Notes: generated by a model from the sequence alone, not told the origin. A stretch of 64,000 nt of DNA from Lachnospiraceae bacterium (GCA_022845955.1 AP025576.1:3596001-3660000); one strand, 5' to 3'; shown: positions 1-9,200, counted from the first letter of the stretch. Numbers and translations are program-made.

Positions 1-1
1 T

Positions 2-760
2 ACCTACACCGGGCTTATGGATGAAATACGTTCCCTCTTTTCCGGGACACCGGCAGCTTCGCAGATGGGATTCTCCCCGGGAAGATTCAGCTATAACAGC
101 AAAGACGGGCAGTGCCCTGCCTGCAGGGGGCTGGGGTATAAAACACCGGATGCCGCTTTTATGCTTTCTGCAAAAATCCGTTGTCCCTTATGCAAAGGCC
201 AAAAATTCGGGGAAAAAACGTTACAGGTACTCTACAGAGGAAAAAATATAGCACAGGTATTGGATATGAGTATCCGGGAAGCCGCTGCCTTTTTTGACGA
301 TAACAGAAAACTCAGGGGAATTCTGCAGCTTTTGGATGAAATCGGACTTGGCTATCTTACGCTGGGGCAAAGCTCCCTGACCCTTTCCGGCGGGGAAGCC
401 CAGCGGATTAAGCTCGCCGCACATCTGCGGCAAAATGCCGGCAGCCATACTCTGTACCTTTTGGACGAACCCACGGCAGGCCTGCATTTCAGTGACATCC
501 GGAATCTTCTCAACCTATTGGAAAAAATAATTTCCGCCGGCAATACCGTCATTATCGTTGAACATAATCCGGAGGTAATCCGCAGTGCGGACTGGGTGGT
601 GGATCTGGGACCTGAGGGCGGAGACAGGGGAGGACAGCTGGTGGTTCAGGGGACCGTATCGGATCTGGCCGCATGTACGGCAAGCCATACCGGCCGGATA
701 GTAAAAGCTGCCCTGCAGACATACCGGTGTAATATGGAAAAAAATCGTATTTTTAGTTGA
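2..760 (+). CDS. UvrA-like excinuclease ABC subunit A paralog, C-terminal part (5' end outside window)
   Basis: The reading frame is open from the window edge (TYTGLMDEIR...), so the ATG at 17 is internal and the gene starts upstream. The 252 visible residues carry the UvrA second zinc finger (CPAC ... CPLC), the ABC signature LTLSGGEAQRIKLA, the Walker B strand LYLLDEPTAGLH and the H-loop VEHN. UvrA family proteins are DNA-damage-sensing ABC ATPases that act with UvrB in nucleotide excision repair. The spacing between zinc finger and signature fits UvrA. The divergent tail, and the location beside ribosomal genes rather than next to uvrB, suggest a UvrA-like paralog of unknown specificity rather than the housekeeping uvrA; this is inference. 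Its stop codon overlaps the rplU promoter. Confidence 0.85.
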   Translation, partial: TYTGLMDEIRSLFSGTPAASQMGFSPGRFSYNSKDGQCPACRGLGYKTPDAAFMLSAKIRCPLCKGQKFGEKTLQVLYRGKNIAQVLDMSIREAAAFFDDNRKLRGILQLLDEIGLGYLTLGQSSLTLSGGEAQRIKLAAHLRQNAGSHTLYLLDEPTAGLHFSDIRNLLNLLEKIISAGNTVIIVEHNPEVIRSADWVVDLGPEGGDRGGQLVVQGTVSDLAACTASHTGRIVKAALQTYRCNMEKNRIFS

Positions 761-785
761 CACCTGTCCGCCCCGATGCTATTAT
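757..785 (+). promoter_or_regulatory. rplU operon promoter
   Basis: TTGACA at 757-762 and TATTAT at 780-785 are separated by exactly 17 bp, a near-consensus sigma-A promoter. It lies on the stop codon of the UvrA-like gene and about 85 bp before rplU, leaving room for a leader RNA. Confidence 0.75.
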
Positions 786-790
786 ATATG

Positions 791-866
791 AGTATGCCGC
801 ATAGCGAGGTAAAAGTATGTCCGTACGGACATCACCGCAGTTAGCGAGTTTTGGAAATAGGAGGTG
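791..866 (+). ncRNA. Candidate L21 autoregulatory leader
   Basis: The untranslated region between the promoter and rplU contains a perfect hairpin, ATGTCCGTACGGACAT (814-829). It also has two related CCGCA/TAGCGAG blocks and ends in a conserved-looking GTTAGCGAGTTTTGGAAATAGG just before the ribosome binding site. Firmicutes rplU is commonly preceded by the L21 leader, thought to be a ribosomal-protein binding site. The assignment rests on position and hairpin, not on a covariance search. Confidence 0.5.
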
Positions 867-870
867 CCCT

Positions 871-1176
871 ATGTACGCAATTATTGCAACAGGTGGAAAG
901 CAGTACAAAGTTTCCGAAGGTGACGTTCTGAAAGTTGAAAAACTGAACGCAGCAGAAGGAGATGCTGTTACATTTGACCAGGTAATCGCAGTGAGTGACA
1001 ACGGCCTTAAAGTAGGCGAAGATGTTGCTTCCGCAACCGTTTCTGCTACTGTAGTAGGCGAAGGCAAGAGAAAGAAAGTCATCGTCTACAAGTATAAGAG
1101 AAAATCCGGTTACCATAAGAAAAATGGTCACAGACAGCCCTACACACAGGTTAAGATTGAAAAGATCAACGCTTAA
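871..1176 (+). CDS. rplU: 50S ribosomal protein L21
   Basis: This 101-residue protein begins [14 protein letters not shown] and ends in the conserved basic stretch [22 protein letters not shown], typical of bacterial L21, which binds 23S rRNA in the large subunit. An upstream in-frame codon at 817 exists, but the start at 871 is chosen because GGAGG lies at 860-864 with good spacing and the family begins with MYAI. It is first in the conserved rplU-prp-rpmA operon and its stop lies 9 bp before prp. Confidence 0.97.
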   Translation: MYAIIATGGKQYKVSEGDVLKVEKLNAAEGDAVTFDQVIAVSDNGLKVGEDVASATVSATVVGEGKRKKVIVYKYKRKSGYHKKNGHRQPYTQVKIEKINA

Positions 1177-1185
1177 TCAGAAACC

Positions 1186-1515
1186 ATGACGAAAATATTA
1201 GTCAGGAAGACAAGCACAGGAGCTTATATGGGTTTTACCTGTATCGGCCACAGCGGTTTTGCTCAGGCAGGCAGTGATATTGTCTGCGCATCCATTTCCG
1301 TCCTCGTAATTAATGCCATCAATTCCATCGAGCGCATCGCCGGGGAAAAGATGTCAGTAATTACCAACGAAGAGGAAGGTTTAATTGATGTCAGATTTGC
1401 AAATCCTGTTAATGAGAAGGCCACACTCCTTATGGATTCCATGATGCTTGGCTTACAAGAAGTGAAAGAACAATACGGTAGTAAATACCTGAAACTTCAA
1501 TTCGAGGAGGTGTAG
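1186..1515 (+). CDS. prp: Ribosomal-processing cysteine protease Prp (YsxB family)
   Basis: The 109-residue product has the Prp catalytic pair: His in GHSGFA (about residue 22) and Cys in DIVCASIS (about residue 34). Prp removes the N-terminal extension of ribosomal protein L27 in Firmicutes and related phyla that make the extended form. The gene sits between rplU and rpmA, as is standard, and its substrate is encoded 5 bp downstream with the matching extension. That makes the assignment firm on both motif and context. Confidence 0.95.
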   Translation: MTKILVRKTSTGAYMGFTCIGHSGFAQAGSDIVCASISVLVINAINSIERIAGEKMSVITNEEEGLIDVRFANPVNEKATLLMDSMMLGLQEVKEQYGSKYLKLQFEEV

Positions 1516-1520
1516 ACCCA

Positions 1521-1805
1521 ATGTTAAAAATGAACCTTCAGTTTTTTGCTCATAAAAAGGGAGTTGGTTCCACAAAGAACGGCAGAGATTCCGAGTCCAA
1601 GAGATTAGGCGCCAAGAGAGCTGACGGACAGTTCGTTAAAGCAGGAAACATTCTTTACAGACAGCGTGGAACAAAGATTCATCCCGGCATCAATGTAGGA
1701 CGTGGCGGCGATGATACTTTATTCGCATTAGTAGACGGTGTACTGAGATTCGAAAGAAAAGGAAGAGACAAAAAGCAGGCTTCCGTTTATCCTGTAGAAA
1801 AATAA
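1521..1805 (+). CDS. rpmA: 50S ribosomal protein L27 with cleavable N-terminal extension
   Basis: The 94-residue protein starts [14 protein letters not shown]. The leader before AHKKG matches the Prp cleavage signal (LQFF followed by AHKKG), so the mature protein should begin at Ala. The rest ([20 protein letters not shown]...) is classical L27, whose N-terminal tail reaches the peptidyl-transferase centre. A ribosome binding site, GAGGAGGTG, sits just upstream inside the end of prp. The operon segment closes with a strong terminator. Confidence 0.97.
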   Translation: MLKMNLQFFAHKKGVGSTKNGRDSESKRLGAKRADGQFVKAGNILYRQRGTKIHPGINVGRGGDDTLFALVDGVLRFERKGRDKKQASVYPVEK

Positions 1806-1818
1806 GTACGTATCTGCC

Positions 1819-1850
1819 GGGCTTCAAACATCTTTTGTTTGAAGCCCTTT
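1819..1850 (+). terminator. Rho-independent terminator after rpmA
   Basis: A perfect 11-bp stem, GGGCTTCAAAC / GTTTGAAGCCC, with a 7-nt loop is followed by TTT. It separates the L21-L27 transcript from obgE. Confidence 0.85.
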
Positions 1851-1925
1851 CCATTATAAATTTACTGCCGTACCTGAGTGTGTATCGCAGGGTACCTGCG
1901 CCTTAATATTCATTCCGGAGGCTGA

Positions 1926-3230
<1,305 letters not shown>

Positions 3231-3254
3231 ACCGAATACGGGAGGAATATACAA

Positions 3255-3545
3255 ATGACAAGCAAACAGAGAGCTTATCTCAAAAGCCTTGCCAGCAGCC
3301 TGGACCCTGTTTTCCAGATTGGAAAGGGAAGCCTTACCCCGGAAGTGACGGAAGCTATTTCCGAGGCGTTTAATACAAGGGAATTGATCAAAATTGCAGT
3401 ACTGAAAAACTGTTTTGACGATCCGGGCGAAATTGCACAGATGATTGCAGAACGGACAAAGTCCCAGGTCGTACAGGTTATCGGAAAGAAAATCGTTCTG
3501 TACAAGGAAAGCCGGGATCATAAGAAAATCGAGCTTCCCAGGTAA
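3255..3545 (+). CDS. yhbY: YhbY-family RNA-binding protein (CRM domain)
   Basis: The 96-residue protein is a single CRM domain: MTSKQRAYLKSLA at the start, the GKGSLTPEV loop in place of the usual GKxGLT, and a C-terminal QVVQVIGKKIVLY strand. YhbY proteins bind pre-50S ribosomal particles. The gene lies 24 bp after obgE and 32 bp before nadD with a clear GGAGG, so it is probably cotranscribed. Confidence 0.93.
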   Translation: MTSKQRAYLKSLASSLDPVFQIGKGSLTPEVTEAISEAFNTRELIKIAVLKNCFDDPGEIAQMIAERTKSQVVQVIGKKIVLYKESRDHKKIELPR

Positions 3546-3577
3546 AACGGAACCGGTTACGGAGGAACAATCATTCC

Positions 3578-4234
3578 ATGGAAGATAAGAAGCGCAGAAG
3601 AATAGGAATTATGGGCGGAACCTTTAATCCCGTCCATGTAGGCCATCTGCTTCTGGCAGAAAATGCATATTCTATGTTTTCGCTGGATGAAATCCTTTTT
3701 ATCCCCAGCGGATGCCCTTATATGAAGGATCCGAATGAAATCCTGGACGGAGCAACAAGGCTGCGGATGACGGAGCTTTCTATCAGGGATAATCCGCATT
3801 TTTTCCTGTCCTCCATGGAGATCGACAGAGGGGGATATACCTATACCTGTCAGACGCTGGAACAGCTGGAAAAGGAGAATCCGGACTGTGATTATTTTTT
3901 CATCATGGGTGCGGACAGCCTGTTTCAGATGGAGGAATGGAGGGAACCGGAAGTTATTTTCCAAAAAGCCGTAATCCTTGCCGCAGTGAGGGAAGGACGG
4001 GGAACCCGGGATTTGGAAGAGAAAGCGAAGCAGCTTACGGAAAGGTTCCGGGCGAGGATACATCTGGTACCGGCGGGTAATATCGCTATTTCCTCCTCCG
4101 ATATCCGCCGCCGGATACAGGAGGGCCGTTCCATACGGTATATGGTCCACGAGAAGGTAAGGGAATATATCGAAGATAATCAGCTTTACCGGGGCGGCAG
4201 CGCTCCGGCCTCACAGGAGAACAGGCATGAATAA
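3578..4234 (+). CDS. nadD: Nicotinate-nucleotide adenylyltransferase
   Basis: The 218-residue enzyme transfers AMP from ATP to nicotinate mononucleotide, the penultimate step of NAD synthesis. It shows the nucleotidyltransferase signature GGTFNPVHVGHL near the N-terminus (about residues 14-25) and the second motif ISSSDIRRRI (about 171-180). YFFIMGADSLFQMEEW forms the substrate-binding loop. It overlaps yqeK by 8 bp, which indicates translational coupling. The length matches the family. Confidence 0.96.
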   Translation: MEDKKRRRIGIMGGTFNPVHVGHLLLAENAYSMFSLDEILFIPSGCPYMKDPNEILDGATRLRMTELSIRDNPHFFLSSMEIDRGGYTYTCQTLEQLEKENPDCDYFFIMGADSLFQMEEWREPEVIFQKAVILAAVREGRGTRDLEEKAKQLTERFRARIHLVPAGNIAISSSDIRRRIQEGRSIRYMVHEKVREYIEDNQLYRGGSAPASQENRHE

Positions 4235-4853
4235 AGAAACAAAAAACTCCATGGAAACCCAGGAAATCCTTACGCTGCGAAAGGCGATGGAAAAAGCGCT
4301 GGAGGGAAAACGGTATGAGCATACCCTTGGGGTCGCTTATACCGCCGCGTCTCTGGCTATGTGCTACGGGCAGGATGTGCATAAAGCCCAGGTGGCGGGA
4401 CTTCTCCATGACTGCGCTAAGAATTATACCAATGAAAAGCGGATAAACATCTGCAGGAAAAACGGCATTCCCATCAATGAAGCCGAACAGAAAAACCCGT
4501 TTCTTCTCCATGCCAAGGTTGGCAGCTTCCTCGCCAGGGAGAAATATGGGATCAAGGACAAGGAAATCCTGGATGCTATCACCTATCATACAACAGGACG
4601 TCCGGATATGGGCATGCTGGATAAAATCATTTATATTGCAGACTATATAGAGCCGGGGCGCCGTCAGGCGCCGGGACTGCCTGAAGTCCGCCGGCTTGCC
4701 TTCGCAAGCCTGGATGATTGCCTCTATCGTATCCTGAAGGATACGCTGGATTATCTGGGCGCGTCCAAAATGGAAATTGACATGTCCACCCAACAGACTT
4801 ACGATTACTATAAAGCACTCCGGTGCGACCAGAAAGGCAGGGAATCCCTATGA
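4227..4853 (+). CDS. yqeK: YqeK-family HD hydrolase (predicted diadenosine tetraphosphatase)
   Basis: The 208-residue HD-domain protein has the metal ligands in order: H in RYEHTLGV, HD in LLHDCAKN, and later H in YHTTGRPDMG and D in IADYIEPGR. YqeK family members hydrolyse Ap4A symmetrically. The gene is coupled on both sides: it starts within nadD and its TGA overlaps the rsfS ATG. The N-terminal leader NSMETQE is a weak match to the 18-bp repeat seen in mreC. Confidence 0.93.
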   Translation: MNKETKNSMETQEILTLRKAMEKALEGKRYEHTLGVAYTAASLAMCYGQDVHKAQVAGLLHDCAKNYTNEKRINICRKNGIPINEAEQKNPFLLHAKVGSFLAREKYGIKDKEILDAITYHTTGRPDMGMLDKIIYIADYIEPGRRQAPGLPEVRRLAFASLDDCLYRILKDTLDYLGASKMEIDMSTQQTYDYYKALRCDQKGRESL

Positions 4854-5209
4854 CAGATAACCGTTCCAAAGAAATGACCAGGCTGGCTGTCTCCGCTTTG
4901 GAAGACAAGAAAGCAGAGGACATCAGCATTATAGACATCAGTGAGGTTTCCGTACTGGCAGATTATTTTATTATTGCCGGCGGAAGCAACCACAGCCAAA
5001 TCCAGGCTCTGACTGATAATGTGGAAGAGAAGCTGGGACGTGCAGGATATACGAGAAAGCAGATAGAAGGCTATGATACCGCCAATTGGGTACTTATGGA
5101 TTACGGTGATATTATTGTCCATATTTTTGACAGGGAAAACCGGCTCTTTTATGATCTGGAAAGAATCTGGAGAGACGGCAAAAGAGTAGGGCTGGAAGAA
5201 TTTAAGTAG
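4850..5209 (+). CDS. rsfS: Ribosomal silencing factor RsfS
   Basis: The 119-residue protein contains the RsfS/DUF143 core: DISIIDISEVSVLADYFIIAGG, then Y-DTANWVLMDYGDIIVHIF and the YDLERIWRDG end. RsfS binds L14 and blocks subunit joining under nutrient limitation. The start at 4850 (an ATGA overlap with yqeK) is preferred to an in-frame GTG at 4823 because the family begins just before the KEMT helix. It is the last gene of the operon. Confidence 0.95.
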   Translation: MTDNRSKEMTRLAVSALEDKKAEDISIIDISEVSVLADYFIIAGGSNHSQIQALTDNVEEKLGRAGYTRKQIEGYDTANWVLMDYGDIIVHIFDRENRLFYDLERIWRDGKRVGLEEFK

Positions 5210-5217
5210 GCTACAAG

Positions 5218-5278
5218 GGAACGCGGTTTATATATTAGCAGGTTTTTTCTCCGATTGCATAAACGCGTTCCTTTTTTT
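5218..5278 (+). terminator. Terminator after rsfS
   Basis: GGAACGCG-GTTTA at 5218-5230 pairs with TAAACGCGTTCC at 5260-5271, followed by seven T residues. The loop is long (about 30 nt), but the stem and T-run are clear. Confidence 0.7.
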
Positions 5279-5298
5279 CAGAAGTATGTTGAATAACT

Positions 5299-6201
5299 TC
5301 AGATGATATTGCCGGAATGTTTTGGCGTGGTACCGAATTTTTTCTTGAAAGCACGGGAAAATGTGGAATAGTCCCGGAAACCGCAGGCATAACAGGCTTC
5401 GGTTACGCTCATTCCGTTTTGTATCTGTGTTTTGGCGGACAACAGACGTTTTTCGCTGATATAGGAGCCGATGGAATAGCCTGTTTCCGCTTTAAACAGG
5501 TGCATCAAATAAGAGCGGCTTATAAAAAAGCGCTCCGCCAGATCATCCACAGTTACTTCTTCCCGCAGATGGGAATTGATATAATCCACTATAGCGGCTA
5601 TTTTCTCATTGGAAACTTCATTTTCCAGGTAATTCACATGATTGTTTATCAATGCGCGGTTCAGCCAAATCATGAATTCCAGAAAGAGAACCTTCTGATA
5701 CAGCTCATTGGCATATTCATTTCCCGAAAAAGAACGCTCCAGTTCCCTGCACACCGAAAAGAGACTGCTCTTTTCCATATTTTCGATACGGAGTACATTT
5801 CCGTGGAACACTTTCTTTCCATGGAAATCTTCGCTTCCTTGGAACGCTTCGCTTCCATGTGTTGCCTTCGCTTCCCGGAAACAGCGGGTCAGATCATTGC
5901 TTTTATCCTTATAATCCTGCATAAAGCCGGAGGAGATATAAATAATTATTCTCTCATAGGGCAGACAGCTGTGAATGACCGGCCGGTGGATCTCTCCGGC
6001 GTTTACAAGGATGATATCATAAGGCTTCAGTTCATACTTCCTTCCCTCAATGGAGTAGGTGACATCACCGCTCAGAAAGAGGACTATCTTATCAAAATCA
6101 TGGTAATGGTATGAAAATTCCATTTGCTTTGTATCGCAAAGATGGAAAATACGGAAATCATTCTGCAGATATCCTGTTTTCTCGTAGGCATTATTTTCCA
6201 T
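5299..6201 (-). CDS. AraC-family transcriptional regulator with cupin sensor domain
   Basis: The 300-residue protein has an N-terminal cupin-like sensor (FSYHYHDFDKIVLFLSGDVTYSIEG, about 30-100) and two C-terminal helix-turn-helix motifs (DDLAERFFISRSYLMHLFKAETG and VTEACYACGFRDYSTFSRAFKKKFG). That is typical of AraC regulators of carbohydrate or small-molecule genes. The ATG at 6201 is chosen over the upstream TTG because GGAGG lies 7 bp before it. Around residues 118-142 the linker is built of 18-bp DNA repeats giving HGSEAF/QGSEDF/HGKKVF, probably an insertion between the domains. The target genes are unknown; the divergent neighbour is a GNAT gene. Confidence 0.9.
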   Translation of the reverse strand: MENNAYEKTGYLQNDFRIFHLCDTKQMEFSYHYHDFDKIVLFLSGDVTYSIEGRKYELKPYDIILVNAGEIHRPVIHSCLPYERIIIYISSGFMQDYKDKSNDLTRCFREAKATHGSEAFQGSEDFHGKKVFHGNVLRIENMEKSSLFSVCRELERSFSGNEYANELYQKVLFLEFMIWLNRALINNHVNYLENEVSNEKIAAIVDYINSHLREEVTVDDLAERFFISRSYLMHLFKAETGYSIGSYISEKRLLSAKTQIQNGMSVTEACYACGFRDYSTFSRAFKKKFGTTPKHSGNII

Positions 6202-6359
6202 GGACAAACCTCCATTTCACTTATAGCCCAGCCCACTTTCCAGTAAGGGTATGGGTTAAATTAATTATAAAGCACAATTTGCAAGATTGAAAGCACCAAT
6301 TCTGTTTTTTGTAAGGAAAATGCCGTGTAAAATAGATGATAGTAGAGGAGGCCTGGAAT

Positions 6360-7211
6360 ATGAACTTTGCAGCATTACGCTATGAGGAGCTTGCACTGAA
6401 TGCATTTCCTGTTTTGCATACGGAAGTATACGATGGTTGGATTCTTCGCTTTTCCGAAGGGAAAGGCTATCAGGGGAACTGCATAAGCCCTCTTTATCTG
6501 TCCACAAAATCCTACGAAGATAAAATAAACTATTGTGAAAATAAATTTGAAGAAAAAGGGCTTCCCTGTGTATTCAAAATGACTCCCAATGTCCCGTCCG
6601 CACTGGATCAGCAGCTGGCTATGAGAGCGTACGAACAGGAGGATAAAACCTATATAATGGAGTGCAGCCTCATGGAAGAACCGGAGTCATACCCGGCTTC
6701 AGACAGGAAAAAAACAGAGACAGGAACACAGGAGAGCTCCATATCAGGCAAAACAGAAATCCGTCTCAGCCGTAAAATCGACGATAACTGGCTGGAAGCC
6801 TTTGTTGGAATGGGTTGCTTCCGTTCTATGGAAGGGATGAATCAAAATATCTGTCCGGATACCGCAAGAGCTATGCTCACTGCGATACGGAATCCGGTTT
6901 ACTGCGCCGCATTATATGAAAATGGCAGCCAGAAGTCCCCAGGAAAAATTGTGGGCTGCGGTCTTGGTGTTGTGGAAGATAATAAAATTGGCATTTATGA
7001 TATCCGTGTTGACAGCGGTTTCCGGCAGAATGGTATTGGCGCCCGTATATGCCGGGCTATTATGGAAGAGGGGCGTAAGGAAGGAGCCTGCAAGGCGTTT
7101 CTTAATGTGGCCGCATCCAATTATCCTGCGCTCAGACTTTATCAGAGCCTGGGCTTTGAAGAGGTATATACCTGCTGGTACCGCGTACAAAACAGGGGAC
7201 GCGGGGTATAA
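6360..7211 (+). CDS. GNAT-family N-acetyltransferase
   Basis: The 283-residue protein has a C-terminal GNAT fold. GIYDIRVDSGFRQNGIGARICRAIMEEG carries the acetyl-CoA pyrophosphate loop (RxxGIG), followed by LNVAASNYPALRLYQSLGFEEV. The N-terminal half (MNFAALRYEELALNAFPVLHTEVYDGWILRFSEG) resembles the first domain of two-domain GNAT proteins; the substrate cannot be told. The start at 6360 is set by GAGGAGG at 6345-6351. It is divergent from the AraC gene, which could regulate it. Confidence 0.88.
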   Translation: MNFAALRYEELALNAFPVLHTEVYDGWILRFSEGKGYQGNCISPLYLSTKSYEDKINYCENKFEEKGLPCVFKMTPNVPSALDQQLAMRAYEQEDKTYIMECSLMEEPESYPASDRKKTETGTQESSISGKTEIRLSRKIDDNWLEAFVGMGCFRSMEGMNQNICPDTARAMLTAIRNPVYCAALYENGSQKSPGKIVGCGLGVVEDNKIGIYDIRVDSGFRQNGIGARICRAIMEEGRKEGACKAFLNVAASNYPALRLYQSLGFEEVYTCWYRVQNRGRGV

Positions 7212-7290
7212 AAAGCAGTTCTGTTTTACAATTTCCGTACTGTACGAAAGAGATTAGTAAAATCTGGATATAATAGGTTTATATTTCCTC

Positions 7291-7569
7291 ATGCCGGGAA
7301 TACTTATGGTAAAACCCGGAAAGGAAGAAATTGCCTGTATGTTAAGAAGTTATCGACTGAACCATTTAACGGATGCCGGTAAGGCCGAACAAATTCTTCA
7401 AGAGATGGACGGCCTGGAGGGAATGCGTTCTGCCAGGATATCAGAGGATTTGAAGGAATTGGACGTGGATGCAGAAGAGGGGAAGTTCAGCTTTATCATG
7501 GATCATACGGTAAACATCTGCCGGAAAGTAGCGGATGGATGTGAAATAACCTTTATGTTTCGTTCCTGA
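7291..7569 (+). CDS. Small uncharacterised protein
   Basis: An up-to-92-residue acidic protein that I do not recognise. The segment LQEMDGLEGMRSARISEDLKELDVDAEEGKFSF loosely resembles the alpha-beta core of heavy-metal-associated domains, but there is no CxxC metal site, so no function is claimed. A TATAAT at 7269-7274 sits too close to the first ATG. The in-frame ATG at 7339, preceded by AAAGGAAG, may be the real start and would give 76 residues. It ends 3 bp before a strong terminator, which supports it being expressed. Confidence 0.55.
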   Translation: MPGILMVKPGKEEIACMLRSYRLNHLTDAGKAEQILQEMDGLEGMRSARISEDLKELDVDAEEGKFSFIMDHTVNICRKVADGCEITFMFRS

Positions 7570-7571
7570 GA

Positions 7572-7597
7572 GTGCCGCGTCAGCGCGGCACTTTTTT
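7572..7597 (+). terminator. Rho-independent terminator
   Basis: GTGCCGCG / CGCGGCAC form a perfect 8-bp stem with a TCAG loop and a T6 tail, closing the GNAT / small-protein transcript. Confidence 0.9.
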
Positions 7598-7604
7598 CAG
7601 GATT

Positions 7605-7669
7605 CGTAAAAGAAAAAAGAGAAACGCCTGTTGTGAAGGGTACATATCCCTTTCTCAACAGGCGTTTCC
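7605..7669 (-). terminator. Terminator of lexA
   Basis: A long stem, GAAACGCCTGTTG ... CAACAGGCGTTTC, with inner AAGGG/CCCTT is followed on the - strand by TCTTTTTTCTTTT. It lies 12 bp after the lexA stop codon. Confidence 0.88.
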
Positions 7670-7680
7670 TGTAATATGTA

Positions 7681-8301
7681 TCAGTTATAAATACGGAATA
7701 CTCCGAAAACTTTACCCAGAATCTTGCAGTCATTGACAATGATGGGATCCATAGCATCGTTTTCCGGCTGCAGGCGGATATGCCCTTTCTCCCGATAGAA
7801 CGTCTTTACCGTGGCAGAATCGTCAATCAGGGCCACAACCATATCGCCGTTTCTGGCTGTTGCACAGCTCTGCACAAAAATCTGATCTCCGTTGTTGATG
7901 CCGGCATTTATCATAGAATCCCCGCGTACCTTCAAAATGAAAGAAGGATCGCCGCCCGGAATGAATTCCGCCGGAATAGGGAAGTAGCTCTCGATGTTCT
8001 CTTCCGCCAGAATAGGCTGCCCCGCGGCCACATTACCTACCACAGGCAGGCTTACCATTTCTGTCCGAACCATTTGAAAACTGTCGTCGCAGATTTCGAT
8101 CGCCCGCGGCTTCGTGGGATCCCTTCGGATGTATCCGTTCTTCTCCAGGGTCTCCAGATGAGAGTGGACGGAAGAGGTGGATTTCAGATGGACGGCCTCA
8201 CAGATTTCTCTTACTGCAGGCGGATATCCCCTTTCCAAGATTTGTTCTTTTATGTATTCCAGGATTTCTTTCTGCTTTGCAGTAATTTTGCCCTGTGCCA
8301 T
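7681..8301 (-). CDS. lexA: LexA repressor of the SOS response
   Basis: The 206-residue protein has an N-terminal winged helix ([29 protein letters not shown]; about 8-70). The C-terminal S24 peptidase domain has the Ala-Gly self-cleavage site in NVAAGQPI, the nucleophile Ser in [11 protein letters not shown] and the catalytic Lys in ATVKTFYRE. LexA represses SOS genes until RecA filaments trigger cleavage. A promoter TTGCTT-17-TATACT (8368-8340, - strand) precedes it, with a LexA-type box just upstream of the -35, consistent with autoregulation. Confidence 0.97.
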   Translation of the reverse strand: MAQGKITAKQKEILEYIKEQILERGYPPAVREICEAVHLKSTSSVHSHLETLEKNGYIRRDPTKPRAIEICDDSFQMVRTEMVSLPVVGNVAAGQPILAEENIESYFPIPAEFIPGGDPSFILKVRGDSMINAGINNGDQIFVQSCATARNGDMVVALIDDSATVKTFYREKGHIRLQPENDAMDPIIVNDCKILGKVFGVFRIYN

Positions 8302-8339
8302 ATTTCATCCTCCTTAAAAGCCCCGTTGGTGTTTTTATT

Positions 8340-8368
8340 AGTATAGCATAGCAGGTTTTAAAAAGCAA
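8340..8368 (-). promoter_or_regulatory. lexA promoter
   Basis: On the - strand TTGCTT (8368-8363) and TATACT (8345-8340) are 17 bp apart, about 40 bp upstream of the lexA start codon. Confidence 0.65.
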
Positions 8369-8378
8369 ACATATATTC

Positions 8379-8392
8379 CGAATAGCTGTTCG
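8379..8392. promoter_or_regulatory. LexA box 1
   Basis: CGAATAGCTGTTCG matches the Gram-positive SOS box pattern CGAAC-N4-GTTCG with one deviation. It lies upstream of the lexA -35. Confidence 0.75.
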
Positions 8393-8421
8393 ATTTTATG
8401 CCCGTATTTCAAGTAAAACTA

Positions 8422-8450
8422 TTGACAATCGAATCTATGTTCGATATAAT
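8422..8450 (+). promoter_or_regulatory. SOS promoter of the yneA-like gene with embedded LexA box 2
   Basis: TTGACA (8422-8427) and TATAAT (8445-8450) are both consensus with a 17-bp spacer. The spacer is almost filled by CGAATCTATGTTCG (8430-8443), so LexA binding would directly exclude RNA polymerase. Confidence 0.85.
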
Positions 8451-8461
8451 AAAAAGCATAA

Positions 8462-8475
8462 AGAACGTGTGTTCG
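8462..8475. promoter_or_regulatory. LexA box 3
   Basis: AGAACGTGTGTTCG, a third SOS-box-like palindrome just downstream of the predicted transcription start of the yneA-like gene. It would add a roadblock site. Confidence 0.65.
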
Positions 8476-8496
8476 AATATGTCTGGAGGGCGGAAA

Positions 8497-8850
8497 ATGT
8501 TTGAAGAAAGAATCAGACTCAATAAAATCAGAAGAGAGCGGGAGCTGAGGCGGCATATCCTTATTTTTACGGTTTCCGCCGCTGTTGCCATTATTCTTAC
8601 CATTGCAGGAGGGAGTCTTATTTCCAGGGCGCAGGAGCCAGGAACTCCCGTCTTTTATAAATATTATACCAGTATCCGGATTGACGAGGGGGATACCCTG
8701 TGGTCACTGGCGGATTCCTATGCCGATGAGAATTTTAAATCCAGGGAAGCTTTTATTCAAGAAGTAGTCCGAACCAATCATCTACTGGATGAGACTATTT
8801 GTGAAGGAGACTATCTGATCGTTCCCTATTATTCGGCAGAATTCAAGTAA
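8497..8850 (+). CDS. yneA: YneA-like SOS cell-division suppressor (membrane-anchored LysM protein)
   Basis: The 117-residue protein has a charged N-terminus (MFEERIRLNKIRRERELRR), one membrane segment (about 20-42) and a C-terminal LysM domain (IDEGDTLWSLADSYADENFKSREAFIQEVVRTNHLLDETICEGDYLIVPY). This matches the YneA architecture: a short-lived SOS protein that delays septation by acting at the cell wall. TGGAGGG at 8484-8490 fixes the start at 8497 rather than the earlier in-frame ATG at 8398, which lies before the promoter. It is divergent from lexA with LexA boxes between them. Confidence 0.85.
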   Translation: MFEERIRLNKIRRERELRRHILIFTVSAAVAIILTIAGGSLISRAQEPGTPVFYKYYTSIRIDEGDTLWSLADSYADENFKSREAFIQEVVRTNHLLDETICEGDYLIVPYYSAEFK

Positions 8851-8904
8851 ATGTCTGTGTCCGGCCCCGGACAGAAATATATATAAAACGCGTTTAATTT
8901 CCAG

Positions 8905-8942
8905 AAAACCAAAGGGTTTCTTAAGAAATTCTTTGGTTTTTT
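8905..8942 (+). terminator. Terminator after yneA-like gene
   Basis: AAAACCAAAG (8905-8914) pairs with CTTTGGTTTT (8931-8940), with further pairing inside and a T-run continuing to 8942. The remaining 8943-9125 is AT-rich with no gene seen. Confidence 0.8.
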
Positions 8943-9126
8943 CTGTGCCCATTTTTCAGCTTTCAGAGCTATTCTATTTGTAAACCTGATTATTGCGGCT
9001 CTGTTTGTTCCGATTTGTTGGGACTGTTACCGGAGTTGCGTTACTATTCACTCTGTGACCAGTAACTAAGTTACCACTGATTACCTGTCTTATGTTTTTT
9101 ATTTAGAAGAAAAAAGGGGGAAAGTA

Positions 9127-9135
9127 TGCTATAAT
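9127..9135 (+). promoter_or_regulatory. Extended -10 promoter for the response regulator
   Basis: TGCTATAAT gives a TG-N-TATAAT extended -10 about 65 bp before the response regulator start. No good -35 is visible 17 bp upstream, as is usual for extended -10 promoters. Confidence 0.5.
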
Positions 9136-9200
9136 ACTACAAGGATACGGCTCAGACACGCCGTAAATTATACATGACAGCAGAGGGAGGAAGTTATAAA

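Noticed and set aside
3570..3590. Copy of the 18-bp repeat at the nadD start
   Set aside because: CATTCCATGGAAGATAAG resembles one unit but is single and can be explained by the ribosome binding and start region; chance cannot be excluded.
8398..8496. N-terminal extension of the yneA-like protein
   Set aside because: It begins upstream of the consensus promoter and LexA box, whereas a good ribosome binding site precedes the Met at 8497.
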